This document shows, piece by piece, positions 25,844-39,362 of a DNA stretch of 64,000 bases (its first letter is position 1; every line of letters begins with the position of its first letter). Under the pieces are notes generated by a model. It did not search any database. It saw only the letters and a program-made list of their open reading frames with translations, and had not been told where the DNA came from. A program made the translations under genes and the position numbers. The DNA is from Promerops cafer (lineage: Eukaryota; Chordata; Aves; Passeriformes; Nectariniidae), in the NCBI GenBank assembly GCA_013398275.1, contig VZSE01006029.1:496001-560000 (forward strand). The letters run 5' to 3'.

Positions 25844-27955
25844 GCAGTGTCCAAGAGCTCTCCTTGATCTTAGCTGCTGAAGACACCAAGTATATTTGCC
25901 TTTTTTGAAGAGGCTCTAAGGGTGTTTGGGAACAACTTTCACATGACTTCTATCACCCAGACAGAATCCCTACAGGCAATGTTTTGTCTACTTCAAACCT
26001 TTTCCTGCAAGAGCAGGTTCACCTGCTTGTGCACACAGGTATCTACGATAACACAGGCTGCTTTCTAAAATTTAAAACTTAAGGATTCCTCTACATAAAA
26101 ACAAGTCACCTTTTTTTTCCCTTAATGATCAAGAAAGCTCACTAATTTTTTCTGCTTTTCAGCAAAACACTGAAGCAAAGGATTTCCAGAGAAAACACCA
26201 TTCTTTGAAGAATGTGATTTCATTGCAGCATTCCCCACTAAGGACAAGATCTTCACCCATGTGGTTGAAACACCAGGATACTTGGGAGCTGCTTTTGAAT
26301 CTCAAGCAGACAGTGCTTATGAATGTCCACACACAGGACTTGGGGAAAGGATTTCATGGAATACATAGAGAACAGAAACAAAAATCCTTGCAGATGACAG
26401 TCAAACTTGACTAGTAATGGCAAATAAATAAATAAATAAAATTACAGAACTACCATCGGATATCTCACGTTACTTTGAACTTACCTGCCCTTTACTCTCA
26501 GCCCCTGGCCAAGATGTCTTTTATGATGTTTGAATCCCTCCCACAGCTAGATATTACGTGCACTTAAAATTTTTAAGCTGAGGAAGAGCTTGGAAGTTTA
26601 AACTCAGGAGAAAAGACTAAAAACTCTAAAGTGAAAGACCAAAACTTGAGTATGAGCTTGACCAAGAAGGATCTCAGATGGCTTCACATTTGCAGGAATT
26701 ACTTTCACACTTTCCACTAAATATATTTTTCTCTCTCTGTCTCTCTCACATATTTACTGTGTGTTTTTCATACCACATAATAGTCTAAACAGATGGGATT
26801 CAAACTCCTTGCAACACAATGACACGTAACACACAAAAAATTATCCTTTATAAAATTTGTATTACTATAGGTGAGGATGCTTATCAGCGTATGATAGAGG
26901 TTGATACAATATTTTAGTTGATAATTAGGATAGAAGTTGGCAGCTAGGACCCAGTATGGGGCTGAGCAATGCTGAATAAAGCTGGCTAATACTGAATGCT
27001 GACAGGCAAAGGACACAATGGGCCAGCAGTTCAGATGAAGCTGGGCTTGTGAATAGCCTCATACATGCTATCCCCTTCCAAAGGTCACTTGCAAGCTGAG
27101 GCTACTCCAAACACAGCAAGGGAGTGCAGTTGGTAACTGGTGGCAGAAGACACATATGTATGTACATCTATTTTTTAATGTAGTGCATAATGCCCTGCAA
27201 TATATAGCATAGAAAGAAGTTTCAGTTAGTAAATGTTAGATTTCTAGCTCTAGACAGATAGGAATTTCTTTGTGATCCTGCTTCCTGAGGTATAACATAA
27301 GCTGAGTTTTTGTTTTGCAGCTTTCTGTGTTGCTTTAAAATCCTCCTATTGTATTTGATCTGGCGGAGAAACCCAGCAGGAGGGGCAGGGGCAGGCATCA
27401 CATGAAAAGACAAAAATGTTACCAGACTAAGCCCCACATATCTCTACATGACAGGTAAACCATGGGGAAGCAAAACACAGATCCTGTGTGATAAGCAAAC
27501 ATCTCATATCAGGTATAGATGCACAGATATAGAGATGTGTACAAGTTACTAGGTCGTGCTGCCTTTGTTTTCTCAGTGGTCAAGAGGCAGCTAGGAAAAC
27601 CCTGTGTAAAAAACCCCTGAGCAGCAAATAAACCACATGCCTCTGGCTCTAATAAATACAGATCACAGGAATTTTCTGCTCTGCTCCAAGGATTTTCTAT
27701 GTCCTTTCACTCCCAGTTTCACAATAAACTCAGCTGCAGGATAGATAGCATGAAGGAAGAGTTTAGAAGGGATGCTGAGCAGCCCAAACATCTGCTTGAG
27801 TCTGAGGAAATATGCTGAAAATATCTTCAACATTGAAGATGAAAAATTTCATCTTTGGGATGCCACATTCTACTAAAAATGAAGACTCACAGAATCACTA
27901 CGAAAACAGCAGTGCAACAATATATCATGCAACCTTCTGAAAAACATGGTTGTGG
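25844..27955. other. Unique sequence with small simple repeats
   Basis: An (AAAT)n run lies at 26422-26441 and a CT-rich run at 26730-26748. Frames of 69-82 codons show no motif. Nothing else is recognised. Confidence 0.5.
26422..26441. repeat. (AAAT)n microsatellite
   Basis: Five copies of AAAT/AATA in tandem. Confidence 0.9.
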
Positions 27956-28095
27956 AATCAAAGAATCATAGAAAGGGTTGGAAGGGATTTTAAAGATCAT
28001 CTATTTCCAACCCACCTGCCAGGGGCAGGGAAGTCCCTCACTAGGACCAAGTTGCTCAGGGCCCCATCCAACCTGCCCTTGAACACCTCCAGGGA
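27956..28095 (-). mobile_element. CR1 LINE 3' end, minus strand
   Basis: The left edge 'aatcaaagaatcatagaaa' is a mutated complement of the CR1 tail. 'gggttggaagggatttta', 'agatcatct' and 'ccaaccca' follow, and then 'gttgctcagggccccatcc' and 'aacctgcccttgaacacctcc', the complement of the CR1 3' UTR and the last pol codons. Only about 140 bp are kept. The copy breaks off at about 28,095, exactly where a perfect hairpin begins. It has no coding capacity. Confidence 0.93.
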
Positions 28096-28119
28096 TGATC
28101 AGACACAGCTGTCTGATCA
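28096..28119. repeat. Perfect inverted repeat: 10-bp stem, 4-nt loop
   Basis: TGATCAGACA (28096-28105), loop CAGC, TGTCTGATCA (28110-28119). It abuts the truncation point of the adjacent CR1 fragment. It could form a stable hairpin; its function is unknown. Confidence 0.85.
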
Positions 28120-28740
28120 GATCAGTAAAAGCATGGCAATTGTAGTAGATTGTATATACAAATTACTGAAAAAGGAGACACTTTTTAGGTTTTCATTTTA
28201 TTAATGGTTTTCTCCGATGAATAATTTTGACTTTCTGGAACAATCTTTGAAAGAAAAGTGGAACCTCTTTTATCATGCAAATGTCAATGCAAAAATGAGA
28301 ACCAAAATTAAACTACAGGTTACACAAAGAAGAAAGAAACATATCAAAGTTGCTCTGAAAAGCTCACTTCTCCCTAGGGAAATTAAACTTGCAAATGTAT
28401 TCCTTTTCTTTTCAAACATTTGTCCTTTTTTTTTCCCCCTTTTTTTTTTTTCCTTTGCAGGTGCTGGTGGGAAATCAGGGAAGGTATTCAAATGTAGATT
28501 AATTTAAAAATATACATCTGATTGGATACTGTATTTGCTGTGAGCTTTTACTGACTGCAATTCAAAGGTTCAATTAAGACAATAAGAAGAGACTGAGGCT
28601 CTTCTAATTAGAAATGTCTTCTTTACACGGAGAGCAAAGATTGTTATTTTAAAAGTAAGTCTTGTACATCCAATTCCATATGTGTAGCTGAGACACAGAA
28701 ATCTTTATTTTTAAACACTCTTCCATAAGCGATGAACAAA
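28120..28740. other. Unique sequence with a strong pyrimidine tract
   Basis: A 96-codon plus-strand frame at 28217-28507 and a 72-codon minus-strand frame at 28273-28491 have no recognisable motif. The pyrimidine-rich run at about 28422-28456, followed by GCAG ending at 28460, resembles a 3' splice site on the plus strand. Confidence 0.4.
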
Positions 28741-28742
28741 CA

Positions 28743-28773
<31 letters not shown>

Positions 28774-28774
28774 C
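28741..28774. repeat. (CA)n microsatellite
   Basis: About 17 CA dinucleotides with one CC interruption near position 28750. A second short ACAC run lies at 28794-28804. It is likely polymorphic. Confidence 0.95.
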
Positions 28775-28804
28775 AAAAACCCAACATGTTGCAGACACAC
28801 ACAC

Positions 28805-31800
28805 AGAATCCAATATTTAAATCTATATATTCTGCCAACTTGACAAATCAAAATTCTGGCATGAAGTGATTACAAACATTGGTGAGTGTCCAAAAGGATT
28901 ATGTGCTTTCTTCATCAATAATAACTTATACTTGAAGTATGGGAGAGAGGAGGTGACAATCCATTAAAAAAAAAAAAAAAACTGAAGAAGAATACACAAA
29001 ACAATATAGAGAAGACACATTTTTCCCTTTCATATACTTTTGCTGTGGTCACTGCCTGCATCTCCCTCATCTTGCTGGGGTCTGTTTTGGGACTGCCAGG
29101 TGTGTGCGCTTTGGGACTGCCAAGTTCTTTAGCTTTTCAGCAGCATCCAGGGACAGGAGCACCTTGCTGGATCTCTGGAAGAGCAACCCTCAGACAAACT
29201 GGGTGTATTGGGTCCGTGGGGTGACCAGATCTGGTAGTCCTCTCTCCCAAAGTGTCCCAAGTCTTCTAGTAAGTAATCTGGTGACTCACTCAGAACAGCA
29301 CCACCATCCTCAGCGTCCTGTCAGAGACTGAGTTACTGCCATGGATTTACACAGAGTGCTACTATCAACAAATGAGAGCAGAGGATGATGAGGCAAAGTC
29401 AGGCTATTGACAGGCACAGCTTTTCCAATGTAGAAATCCCCAAAGATAAAGACATTTTCTGTTTAAACAAGGAATGAGAGCCACTCTGCACGTTCAACTC
29501 CAGCTGCTTGTCCTTTCTCCAGCTTTTTCAGCAGCCGCATCCACCTAGGAAATCCATCCAAACAGAAGTCTCTGGAACCTGCGATGTCAGCCAGCAATTG
29601 AGCCCCTGACTTTCCCTTCCAGAAGTCTCAGAGCACAGGGAGTGCACATTTGAAGTGTCTTCATTTGCTGCAGTGGTCTAGGAGCCCTGAGAAGTGGGGG
29701 TCAGCAGCATCCCACCCTGCCTAGCAACCCTAAAGCTGCCTTTACAGCAAAACTCTTCCAGCTGGAGCCACTGCTTAGTGATCCCTGCTCTGTGCTGGAG
29801 TTGCACAGCCCTGAGCACCCTTTCGCTGCTTCACTATAGCAACGCAACTCTATTAAAAATTCACTTCTTAAGTCTCCCCCATGCTGGTGAAAAACATAAG
29901 ACAAGCTAATGTATTCCGAAGTGAGGTCTTCAGAGACTATGCTTTATCTCCAGGATTAACTATATTGAATTTAATTATTTTAGTTATATTTATATTAGTA
30001 GCTCTTACATTAGAAGTAAGCTGCTTTATTCTGAGAAAGGAATTATGAGAATGATGTATTCATAATTTTAACTCTGTTTTCATCAGCACCTACTACTATG
30101 ATGTGTTTTGTTTGATTTTGTTCTTAAAATACTTGGTCTTGATGTTTTTTCAGCATCAAGTTGTTTTTCTATTAGTGGCACTGTTTGTTTAAACCATTAC
30201 AAGATATGCTCCATGTTCTTCTGAGGAGAAATGTCACTGCTCTACATTCATGCACAGTTGTTACCCTGCAGTTTTATTTTCTGATACTGAATAACATCTA
30301 TGATATTTTTCAAATTATTTCAATTTTTTTGTCTTCAGTTCTGCAGCAGATTTAAATTAAGAATAACAAGAGAAATGGTGAAAAAAATATGTTACTTGGA
30401 TAAATAAAACATTTTTTTTTTCATATAATTGCCACTACCACAAGCAAGACTGCCACCCTTTCTTCCAGAAAGTACATTGATTATCACCTCCAATTCAGCA
30501 AAAAGCATTCATAGAGGTTATAGGTACAAAGGCAATACAATAGCTTCTCTGCACAATGTGAGGTATCTGTGTTAAGGGAGATAATATCCTCTTTTAAATT
30601 TTTTTTTATGTTTACAGATTTTACAATACATTTATATACATCTCTATACAGGTAAATGTACATATATTTCTATATACAGATAGATGCACATGGGTATCTA
30701 TCAATATATACACACATATATTTGTGCATGAGCCCAGATACAGTGCCTATCATGCACGTAACCCAGATGCCATGGGAATGGTGTAAAAAAAACTGCTGGA
30801 GCATTTGCAAGATGGCAGTATTTGCCAGAAAAGTAAATAGTTACATGCAAAATGCTTTGCATAGAGGTTTATATGGTGTGTCTGAAAGGCCAAGCCAGGC
30901 TTGAGAATGAAAGCATAGAACTAAACTCACTGTCTCCTTTCTGTCTTTAAAGGTTTTACCAATTCTTATTAGTTTTTTGTTTGCTACATAATTTATGGAC
31001 TTCTGGCATTCCTATACTCTAATATACATCTGAATTCCTATCACTTGCCACTACTTTTGCCCTAGCCATTATATTTTAATGCAACATTTACTTATTCCAG
31101 GTTAAAAATATTCATAGAATCCTAGATTCTTCTTAGAAAACATCATAAATTAGCAAGAGACATAGGTTTTATAACTTACTTTTCAGCTTTAAAGTTTAAA
31201 AAAAAGTATTACTGTTCTTGTTAGGGAATGTAGCTAATGCACCACCTCTGTGCTGATGAATAGCTTGTCTTTTCTAGTTTACATAAAAATTACATGGCAT
31301 CTGTGAACAGTAAAATTATTCTAGAATGGAGACACTTAAGAGTTATTTTAATACATTGGCTTAATACACTTCAGTAGCACTCCTACAGCACGTTTTCAAC
31401 TAGGGAGGAAAAAGTGGGCAAATTTTAATTGCTCAAACCTAGTTTTAATGTAAACTGGCTGTGCTCAGCTGTACTTCATGACTCCAAGGCTCTTTACTAT
31501 GGTGGAACAATAGCATGTGATAATTACCAATTCTGCCAGAGCACACACAGTCAAACAATATACTTGACAGAATTCAATGACCTCCAGGCTACACTGTCTG
31601 TGCTCTCATATATAAAGCTGTAAATGACAGGAGGAGTAGGGGAGCTCATCTCAGAAAAGAAAATGACGGCTGCCAACAACTTGCCTCAGCAAGAGGTATG
31701 GCTCAACTGGCAATGCTCAAAAGGCATGTTCATTTGCAAATGTAGACACACAAAAGCAGTGTTAGGCATCCTCAGAGAAAGGACTGTCCTGATCTAGGGT

Positions 31801-32204
31801 GGAAATGCCTGTGGCATCAGTGACAAGTATAATCTTTATAGCATAACCACATAAGCCGTTTGGTGATAGGTCCTCAGCTAAAAAGCATGTAGACCAGGAA
31901 TCCCTCTGGTGTACTTCATGAGCAAGGAGATTAAAACAAAGAAAACTGAATCCCACAGGAAGAGCAAAAAATGATTCTTACTGCAGTGCATCACTGGTCT
32001 TACTGGTTATTTGCCAGCGAATGTTAGGGACCACTACTTCAGCATACATGCTCCTCAGGCAAAACACTTTATCTTATTTGCTTGCTCTGTATTTGGCACA
32101 TTTGATTGCTGAGATAATTTATCAAGGAACTCAAGAATGTCCTGGATTTAACAGTAACCCAGAAGTCAGACAAACATTTAAGTGTTTGGCTGAAAAATGG
32201 TCTG
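28805..32204. other. Unique sequence without an identified gene
   Basis: A run of 16 A lies at 28966-28981. From 29.04 to 29.90 kb the sequence is GC-richer, with short frames on both strands and no recognisable product. A 13-bp string (tttgggactgcca) is repeated 24 bp apart at 29086 and 29110. At 29204 'tgtattgggtccgtgggg' faintly resembles the start of another avian LTR family, too short to call. At 30.63-30.73 kb there is a cryptic TATA/CA-rich patch. Nothing else is recognised. Confidence 0.45.
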
Positions 32205-32568
32205 TATGGAAGGCTCAGGGAAGACTTTATTGTGGACTTTCAGGACTTTAAGGGGACTTGTAAGAAAGATGGGGACAGACATTTTAGCAGTGCTTGTTGT
32301 GTTAGGACAGGGGGTAGTGGTTTTAAACTGAAAGAAGGTAGATCTGGATTAGCTGTACAGAAGATTTTTACAATGAGGGTGGTGAGGCACTGCAACAGGT
32401 TGCCAGGAGAAGTTGTGGAAGTCACATTCCTGGAAGTGTTCAAGGCCAGGCTGGATGGCACCCTGAGCAACCAGATCTCATAAATGGCATCCCTCACTGT
32501 GGCAGGAGGGTTTGGAACTAAATGATGCTAAAAGTCCCTTCCAGCCCAAACCATTCTGTGATTCTATG
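32205..32568 (+). mobile_element. CR1 LINE fragment, plus strand, pol C-terminus and 3' tail
   Basis: The plus strand keeps an uninterrupted piece of the CR1 pol C-terminal region, with FKLKEGRSGL at about 32322-32351, 'FTMRVVRH' and RLPGEVVEV, then 'FKARLDGTLSNQ' and a stop (frame 32232-32483). The 3' UTR follows with 'gtcccttccagcccaaacc' and the tail ATTCTGTGATTCTATG ending at 32568. About 360 bp remain; the 5' part is missing. The minus-strand 85-codon frame here is an incidental antisense frame of the same element. Confidence 0.95.
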
Positions 32569-35500
32569 CATAAGGTGCTATTCATATAAGCACAAGACCT
32601 GCAGTTGGCGTGAAATAGTTTTTAGAAGTGTAACAAGCACAACTTTTGCCAAGCTTCTTATTTGATTTCCAATGTTGGAGGAGAAAAAGCATACAATGAG
32701 TCTTTTCCTGGATGATTGCTTCCAGAAGCAAGTGGTCATTTGGGGATTCCTGCTTTGGTTCTTTTATTTGGTTTAAGTCAAACCAAAGCAATACAAATCC
32801 TTTTTTTTTCCACAAGATGTTCATGGAACAGCAATACAGCATCCATTTATGGGACTAAAAATCTTCCCATCATTAAGGTATGCACTGCTTCTCATAAATG
32901 CAGCCCTGAGATGTGCTGTCTTGTATTGGTCAAAAAGATTTACAGCCACCAGTCAATTAATCTTACATCTATCTGAAACTACCAGAATACTCTTGCAAAG
33001 AGAATATTCTTGCACTGCTAGAAATATATAAGTAACATCAAGACAACAAGCATCTGAACCACCACATTTTACTAGAAAGTACTACATATTACACAAACAC
33101 AGCTTTATCTCCCCCTTATGGCCTATAAACCCAGTAATTTTCTCCCTTTAAGATCATAATGGTAATGAACACATCTTTCACTCATTTCCTCACTTTAAAG
33201 TTCTCAAAAGGGTGACATTACTTTCTTCTCCAATACCTTCAGCTGTTGAGTTCCACATGATTCCAAATATCTTCCATAGACTGGGAACCCCCAAGGAGGC
33301 AGCAACAGATGAAGCATCATCATTGTACATAAATGCCCAAATCTGCATCTTTTTAAAATAACATTAATAAGTTTACTTTTCAGCTTTCAAAATCATTAGG
33401 TATAAAAAGAGGTTTTTAACTGTAGGAAATACTAAACCTTGGAAGAGTAGGAGTACTTGAGCAAAATAAAAAGACAATCTCATTATTTTGCAGTGACCTG
33501 TCTTAGCTTGATTTGTTTGGATGATAGGTACTCATGAAGCTGACAGCCTACTAAAGGAAAACAGTCAGATGAAAACCCTTAAAGAAACTAATAAGAGATT
33601 AAGATCATTTGAGAGTCCAAAGTAGTCACAGCTTTCAGTATTTTGCAAAATTAACTCAAATCCTCAATTTCTCTAGTTTTGATAATTTCGAATGTACAAA
33701 AATACAATGTACCAATTCATCTGCAAATAAAAGAAGTAGACAAAATTTTAATCAAGAGATTGGAGACTGGGAAGAAAGCAATAACAATTAAGGATTAATA
33801 AACCATGAATGATTGACACAGGCTTGGACCTGAAAATCAGACATTTCTTGTGTGAAAAACATTTTTTTTTAAAAATCCTATTACTAGAAAGTCACTAGGA
33901 GATAATCTTTATAAACCTCAGAGGATGAAGGACAAAGGCTGTGCTACTTTATTAGCTCCCCTTAAGAGATTTTGCTACTTTTGCTTTAATTTTCATCTGA
34001 GTTTAAAGCTGGTAATTTCTTTGAGGTAATACTCAAATCAAGCCACTGACAAGAAATTTTAAAATTTAAGGATGAAGTGCAGCTTGCCAGTGGTGTCCCT
34101 AATGCCCCTCAGTAGCAGCACACTCATCTAAGTTAATGATCCCATTATTTCATTACTACCAACCAGAAACTTTCCTTCTTGCAGCTTCCACAGACCTGTT
34201 GGCATTGTTTATCTGCTCATCTGGGAACACCTGTGCTGGAAGAGCTCAGCAAGCAGCTCTCCTACTAGACTCTGGCACTTTCAGGGAAGGCTTCTGGACC
34301 TGAATGGCTTCAACCAGACACCAAGGACAACAGGAACGTTTGTAAACCTTTAATTTCAGTGCTGCATTACAGATCATTGGAGCCTTGGAACCGTCTGTGG
34401 GGTAAAAGTGTATGATGGCTGATCCATGCAATTCCTTGATATCTGTTTCTGTCAGTGCCTCATGTGGACAGAACTCTACTTTCCAGGCAATATAGACATT
34501 CCCTAACTCATCTCACAGGTTCCTTGTGGTTCGGCAGTCATAAGGTACCTTCTTCTTGAAACTCCACCCTATTTTCTTTTCAGAAAGTCTGCTTATTTTA
34601 GCCCCTATGTAACCTCTTACCAGTAGTTATACCAGTACTTTATCAGTACTTGAAAAGTTTATATTATTATTAATATATAATATATATTATTATATTTATT
34701 CAATTAAAGTGCTCTGCTACCACTGCACCAGAAGAATGTTTAAGAACTGCACCTTGCTCAAAATGCAAGGATGTATTCCTTATTATTATACACATTATTA
34801 TAGAGGACATCTAGAGATCTGAGCAATCTAAAGGCAAATTAATAGAATTAATATATTATTTAGAAATCTCATTATTTTTCTGGGCTTGATTAGTTACTTT
34901 TGATTGTCTAGTTTAGCAGTACTTGACCTTACCAATAATTCTGAGACAGTAATGGACTCAATTATTTTGAAAGATATAAAAAAAATCTAAATAAATAATT
35001 GGTCTTTAAAAATCCTTGGGTCTTTCACAATACAGAATGACAGCAGCATTGCCAGACTTCACTTAAAGGATGCACATACAGTTGTTTCACATTGCCTAGC
35101 CACTCAAGAATTATCTCACAAATGACTCAGATAAAAGCTATTACCTACAGAAATGTACTGATTTGGGTAACAAAGATTACACAGTGACAAAATGGGTGAC
35201 AAGACTGACCTAGTTGGACACCCTCCCTTTCCCTGGTTCCTCTGGCTGCCTGCAAGGGGAACTGCCAGCAAGCAAAAGCACTGAGCACTCTTAGCCACTG
35301 TGCACAAAGTCACACAGCACCTCTGGTTTCACTCTTTCTGAGCTCCCTGAACAAGGTCGGAGTGCTGCTAGCAAGGAGAAAAGAAGCATTTGGTGCATAA
35401 TAAACAGTGTTGTTAATCAAGAGAGAGACTTTCCCTAGCCCTGGTCCAGATGCACAGGGCTATAAACAAGCATGGGAGGAGTTTTGCTCTTTTTTGCACC

Positions 35501-38500
35501 CTTTGGGCAAAGCCAGGCTTTGGGGAAAGGAATGACTGCTCTTGTATCAACCCCTGAAGTGCAAATTTCCCCAGAGGTGCCCTGGAAATGAGAAGCAGTG
35601 TTTCATCCACAGCCCTGACTCACTCTGGGGTATTGGGGCAGATGAAAGGAGCCTGCATGCTGTTATCTCTTTTGGGCAGAGCCTCTCCTAACTAATGTGT
35701 ACCAGCAAACATTGCCTTACACAGTTCAGCTTTGAAATGCTGTGGAGACACGTAACGAATCACCAGAACAGTCAGGACATCGTCTCTTCCCCATCCCCTG
35801 AAAAAAATCAATAGAATAGAATTGTGCTCTGAGACTAATTCAGTCCCATTAAACACCAGTGTAAATATCCATGCTTTTTCCATTTAAAATGCAATTCCAA
35901 ATTAAATTCAAGCATCAACAATAATGCTTGGATACACAGTGCTCCAAGCAAGTACTGCTCATACCATATCTGCTAATTTTGCAGTAACTTCTGTCCTAAC
36001 AGTTCTAATCAGCAGTTAAGCAGAGAGGTGAGCCCATGAGAAATTATAAAATTGAACACTGAAACAATAAAAAATATGCAGATAATAAACTACTGTATCT
36101 GTTGGTCATTAATGTTACAACTTTGTTGGTTTCATTCAAGAGCTCATCTAAGAAATGCTCAAGACAATTCTGACTGATTGGACAATCAGACTGACTGCAT
36201 AATATATGGCAATGGGAGGCAACCAAAATAAATGGTTGATGTCTGAATTTTCCTAACACTACATGAAAATTTGCATCCATGTACCTTTTGCAAAAGACCT
36301 CCTTGTTAACTGATGATTTCTATAAGATTATTAGTTCACAGAAAACTTTTTATTTTTTTGGCAGAGTTACTAAGTGTGGCTTCAGTTTTAAAATGCAGAA
36401 GTGACAAGTTACAGCGTCCGGGTTGTTCTTTTTTTGGTGGTTGGATTTTTTTGTGTGTCCAACAGCAGAAAAGCAACTGTGACTGGGAAGACCAGATTTT
36501 TAATTTAAGTAATAATGAATTCTACCACCAGCAGTCATGTCCCATTCTTTTTGACAAAAAAGACTAGTAAGTGATTATTTATCAGTCCCATCTGATAAAT
36601 GCATCCAAGAAAGAATGACATAAAGTTCTCATTTTTAAGTGAATTGCAGAAACAGGCAAGAAATTGCCAAAGAAATATTCATATGCACAAATATGCACAT
36701 AAATGTACACAGAAAAAAAGCATTTCATAAAAATTCTAGTAGCACACTACAACACAATCTTCTCTGTCATTTACACCTACTATTATTTATTCACAGTTTT
36801 TTTAAGATGGAGATGAAAGGATTGTTTTTCCAGCATCCATCCTTCGATGACTAAATCTACAGTAGCAAAATAGTGATAAAAATAAATCTCTGAGAAATGC
36901 TCCTGGTTTAATTTATGATATTGTATAATCCTGAGAAATCAGTCTCTATCTGAATATTAAGTTGGATTACATAGGAATCAAACATCTGTTTCTCTGAGTG
37001 CAAGTTATACCTTCATGACAATTCCTTTGGATTTTTTTTATTGTCATTATTAACTGCTGGAACTGTCTCATCTTTTTTACTGTAACTCAGTAGCTACTGT
37101 ATCAAGTAAGACTTTGAAAATTTGATTGCCAAGAGCTACTGCCCTGTTTACAAATTTTCCAGTGTGGTAATTTTCCAGATAAAGGAAGATGCTGTCAGTC
37201 ACTGTAAACTACACAGGACCTCATTACTGAGTACAGACATTCCAATTAATCTTAAATAAATGCAGTGCCAAGAGAGTAATTAGCCACAATAAATTGCTGT
37301 GATTTTTAAAATAACAATTGCTCCTACAAATCTCATTAACGCTTCATAAACCCCAAAAATAGCAAAGTGTAATATTTACTAGTTCTATTTTTAAAGACAG
37401 TAGTTCCTTTCTGACTTTCACCAGTGAGCAACCTAATTCATGGTTAGTCCTTCTACCAAATTCCTCCATAGAAGCCTAAAGCACCTCAATTTTGCAAAAT
37501 CAAACTAAAAAACTTACTAAGTGCAAGAGTTAAATTTGTTTAATAAGCCTTTACCTGGCCCCTTTGTGCATCTGCAGTTTGATACAATCTTCAATTCTAT
37601 GCACATCTCTTCCCCCCCCTTAAAAAAATATGTACTTGATAATAAATATTTGCATAACTATTCATTCCTTCCTTTCATACCTGTTATTTAGCACATAATC
37701 TTTGCTGCAAACAATCCACATACTTGTACTGATTGTTGACCAAGGAGGCATGCTTTAAATTTTCCTCCACAACTTCCTTGGGATATGAAAGGGTATTATC
37801 ATCCCCATTTTACAGAAGTAAGCACAGATCAAGCAGGAAAAGATTAAGACCAATATTGTTTTCTGCTTTTAAAACCATCAACAAAAACATACACTTTGTT
37901 TGTGCAGAACTTCTGCCACTCTGTCTAATCAGTAAATGAGAAAAAACGAGGAACATGCAACTAATGACTATTACAATGTTTGTATCAGGAACCATCTCGT
38001 GCTGTGCCAGCAACAAAAGGATTAGGAGAGGCTATTCATCTATTTGGACGTTGCTAATGGGTTATCCAGCAACAGGAAAAAGTTCAGGGTGAGATGGGAA
38101 GATGGGGTTTCCACAGAGACAAATATTCCCCTGAATGAGCCTGTCCATTCTGGAGTGGCTGAGATACGAAAGAACAATCACAACTCCGACAAGGAGAAAT
38201 ACCAGGGGGAGGTAAAGCTCTGTGTTCACCTGCATCCAGAAGAACCATTCCTAGAGCTGCAGCAGGGACCCCAAAGCCAGGTTAAAAACACAGGAAAGTG
38301 ACAATTCTTTCATCAACGGCACAAGCACAGGCATACAAACTTCTCTGGCCAGTGCCAAAGGCAGTGACACCAGAAGGAAGCAGGACAGCAGCTCCAGCAG
38401 CTTAGGACAGCTTGGGCAGCACTGCCTTGGTCACCACTGGGTCCCTTGATGGCCACAGTCAAACTCAATAATAGGATGTGGTTGAGGAGGCTTTTTTTTA

Positions 38501-39362
38501 AATTTTATTTTTCCAAACAACAAATTTTAGTTATATGGACTGAGGCTTATGACCAATTGCTTTGCCCTGTTTTGAGGGGAGCACACAAGCAGCCTGCCAT
38601 GCTCTGACTCTAAAGCAGCTCATGGTGTCCAGCTGTGAGAGTGGCCTTACTAAACTGGGTTGTGAGAAGAAGGCCAGATATCACACTTCAGCCAATCCTT
38701 CTTTTTCTTCTTCTTAATAGAACCACTGCAGTAGCTGGGCACAAGTAGAGTTGGGTAATAGCTGGTGGCTTCAGGCAATAGACTCTATTCCACATCATCC
38801 TATATCATTTTCTCCTGTTCAGTCACAGCTGATCTTGCAGCAGCTGGGCTCTAGCAATTTTGTGAAGACTGGCTAATGAGAGACTAAAGAACACATTTCA
38901 CTCAATTGCTGAGAGACAAACCAACCCACAAACCAAGAAATTGATTTGAAGCTTTAATCAAAAGAAATAAGAAAAAGCTTCACATAGATGGGCCTATACC
39001 ACTGGGACATGATTCTCCTATAATTTCAGATTGCTATAACAGAAATTTTGCAGGCCTCAGCTAGCTTTTCTTTTCCTTTATTTTTCCTCCTGGGAGCATC
39101 TGAAGTCTAGGAAGAGAATGCTTAAAATCACAGATGGACCTGTTCCTCCATGACAAATTTTGCACAACAGAGTCTCCAGGAAGTCCATCTGGTACCAAAA
39201 GTATTTACAGAAGGCACTTTCTTAAACATGGCAATTAATACTGTTCCCTTACTCCAAATTTCTGAAGAGACAAGGACAACATGAAGACCCATAGAAGCAC
39301 ACCTTACAAAGTTTAATAATCAGACTGCAAGAAAGAGAAATTAGGATACTAAATTAGCTACA
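32569..39362. other. Long unique stretch without an identified gene
   Basis: Frames of 60-86 codons show no recognisable domain. An AT dinucleotide/trinucleotide patch lies at 34661-34700. A GC-richer block at about 38.04-38.46 kb holds an 85-codon plus-strand frame (38044-38301), rich in charged residues, that I cannot assign. A T-run lies near 38,493. No repeat family was recognised. Confidence 0.5.
34661..34700. repeat. AT-rich simple repeat
   Basis: Irregular ATT/TATA repeats about 40 bp long. Confidence 0.8.

Noticed and set aside
28644..28838. 64-codon minus-strand frame rich in Cys and Val
   Set aside because: Generated by the CA/TG microsatellite.
29204..29240. Possible start of a second LTR family (tgtattgggtccgtgg)
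   Set aside because: Similarity is confined to a few tens of bases and could not be extended by eye.
32240..32497. 85-codon minus-strand frame
   Set aside because: Antisense frame within the plus-strand CR1 fragment.
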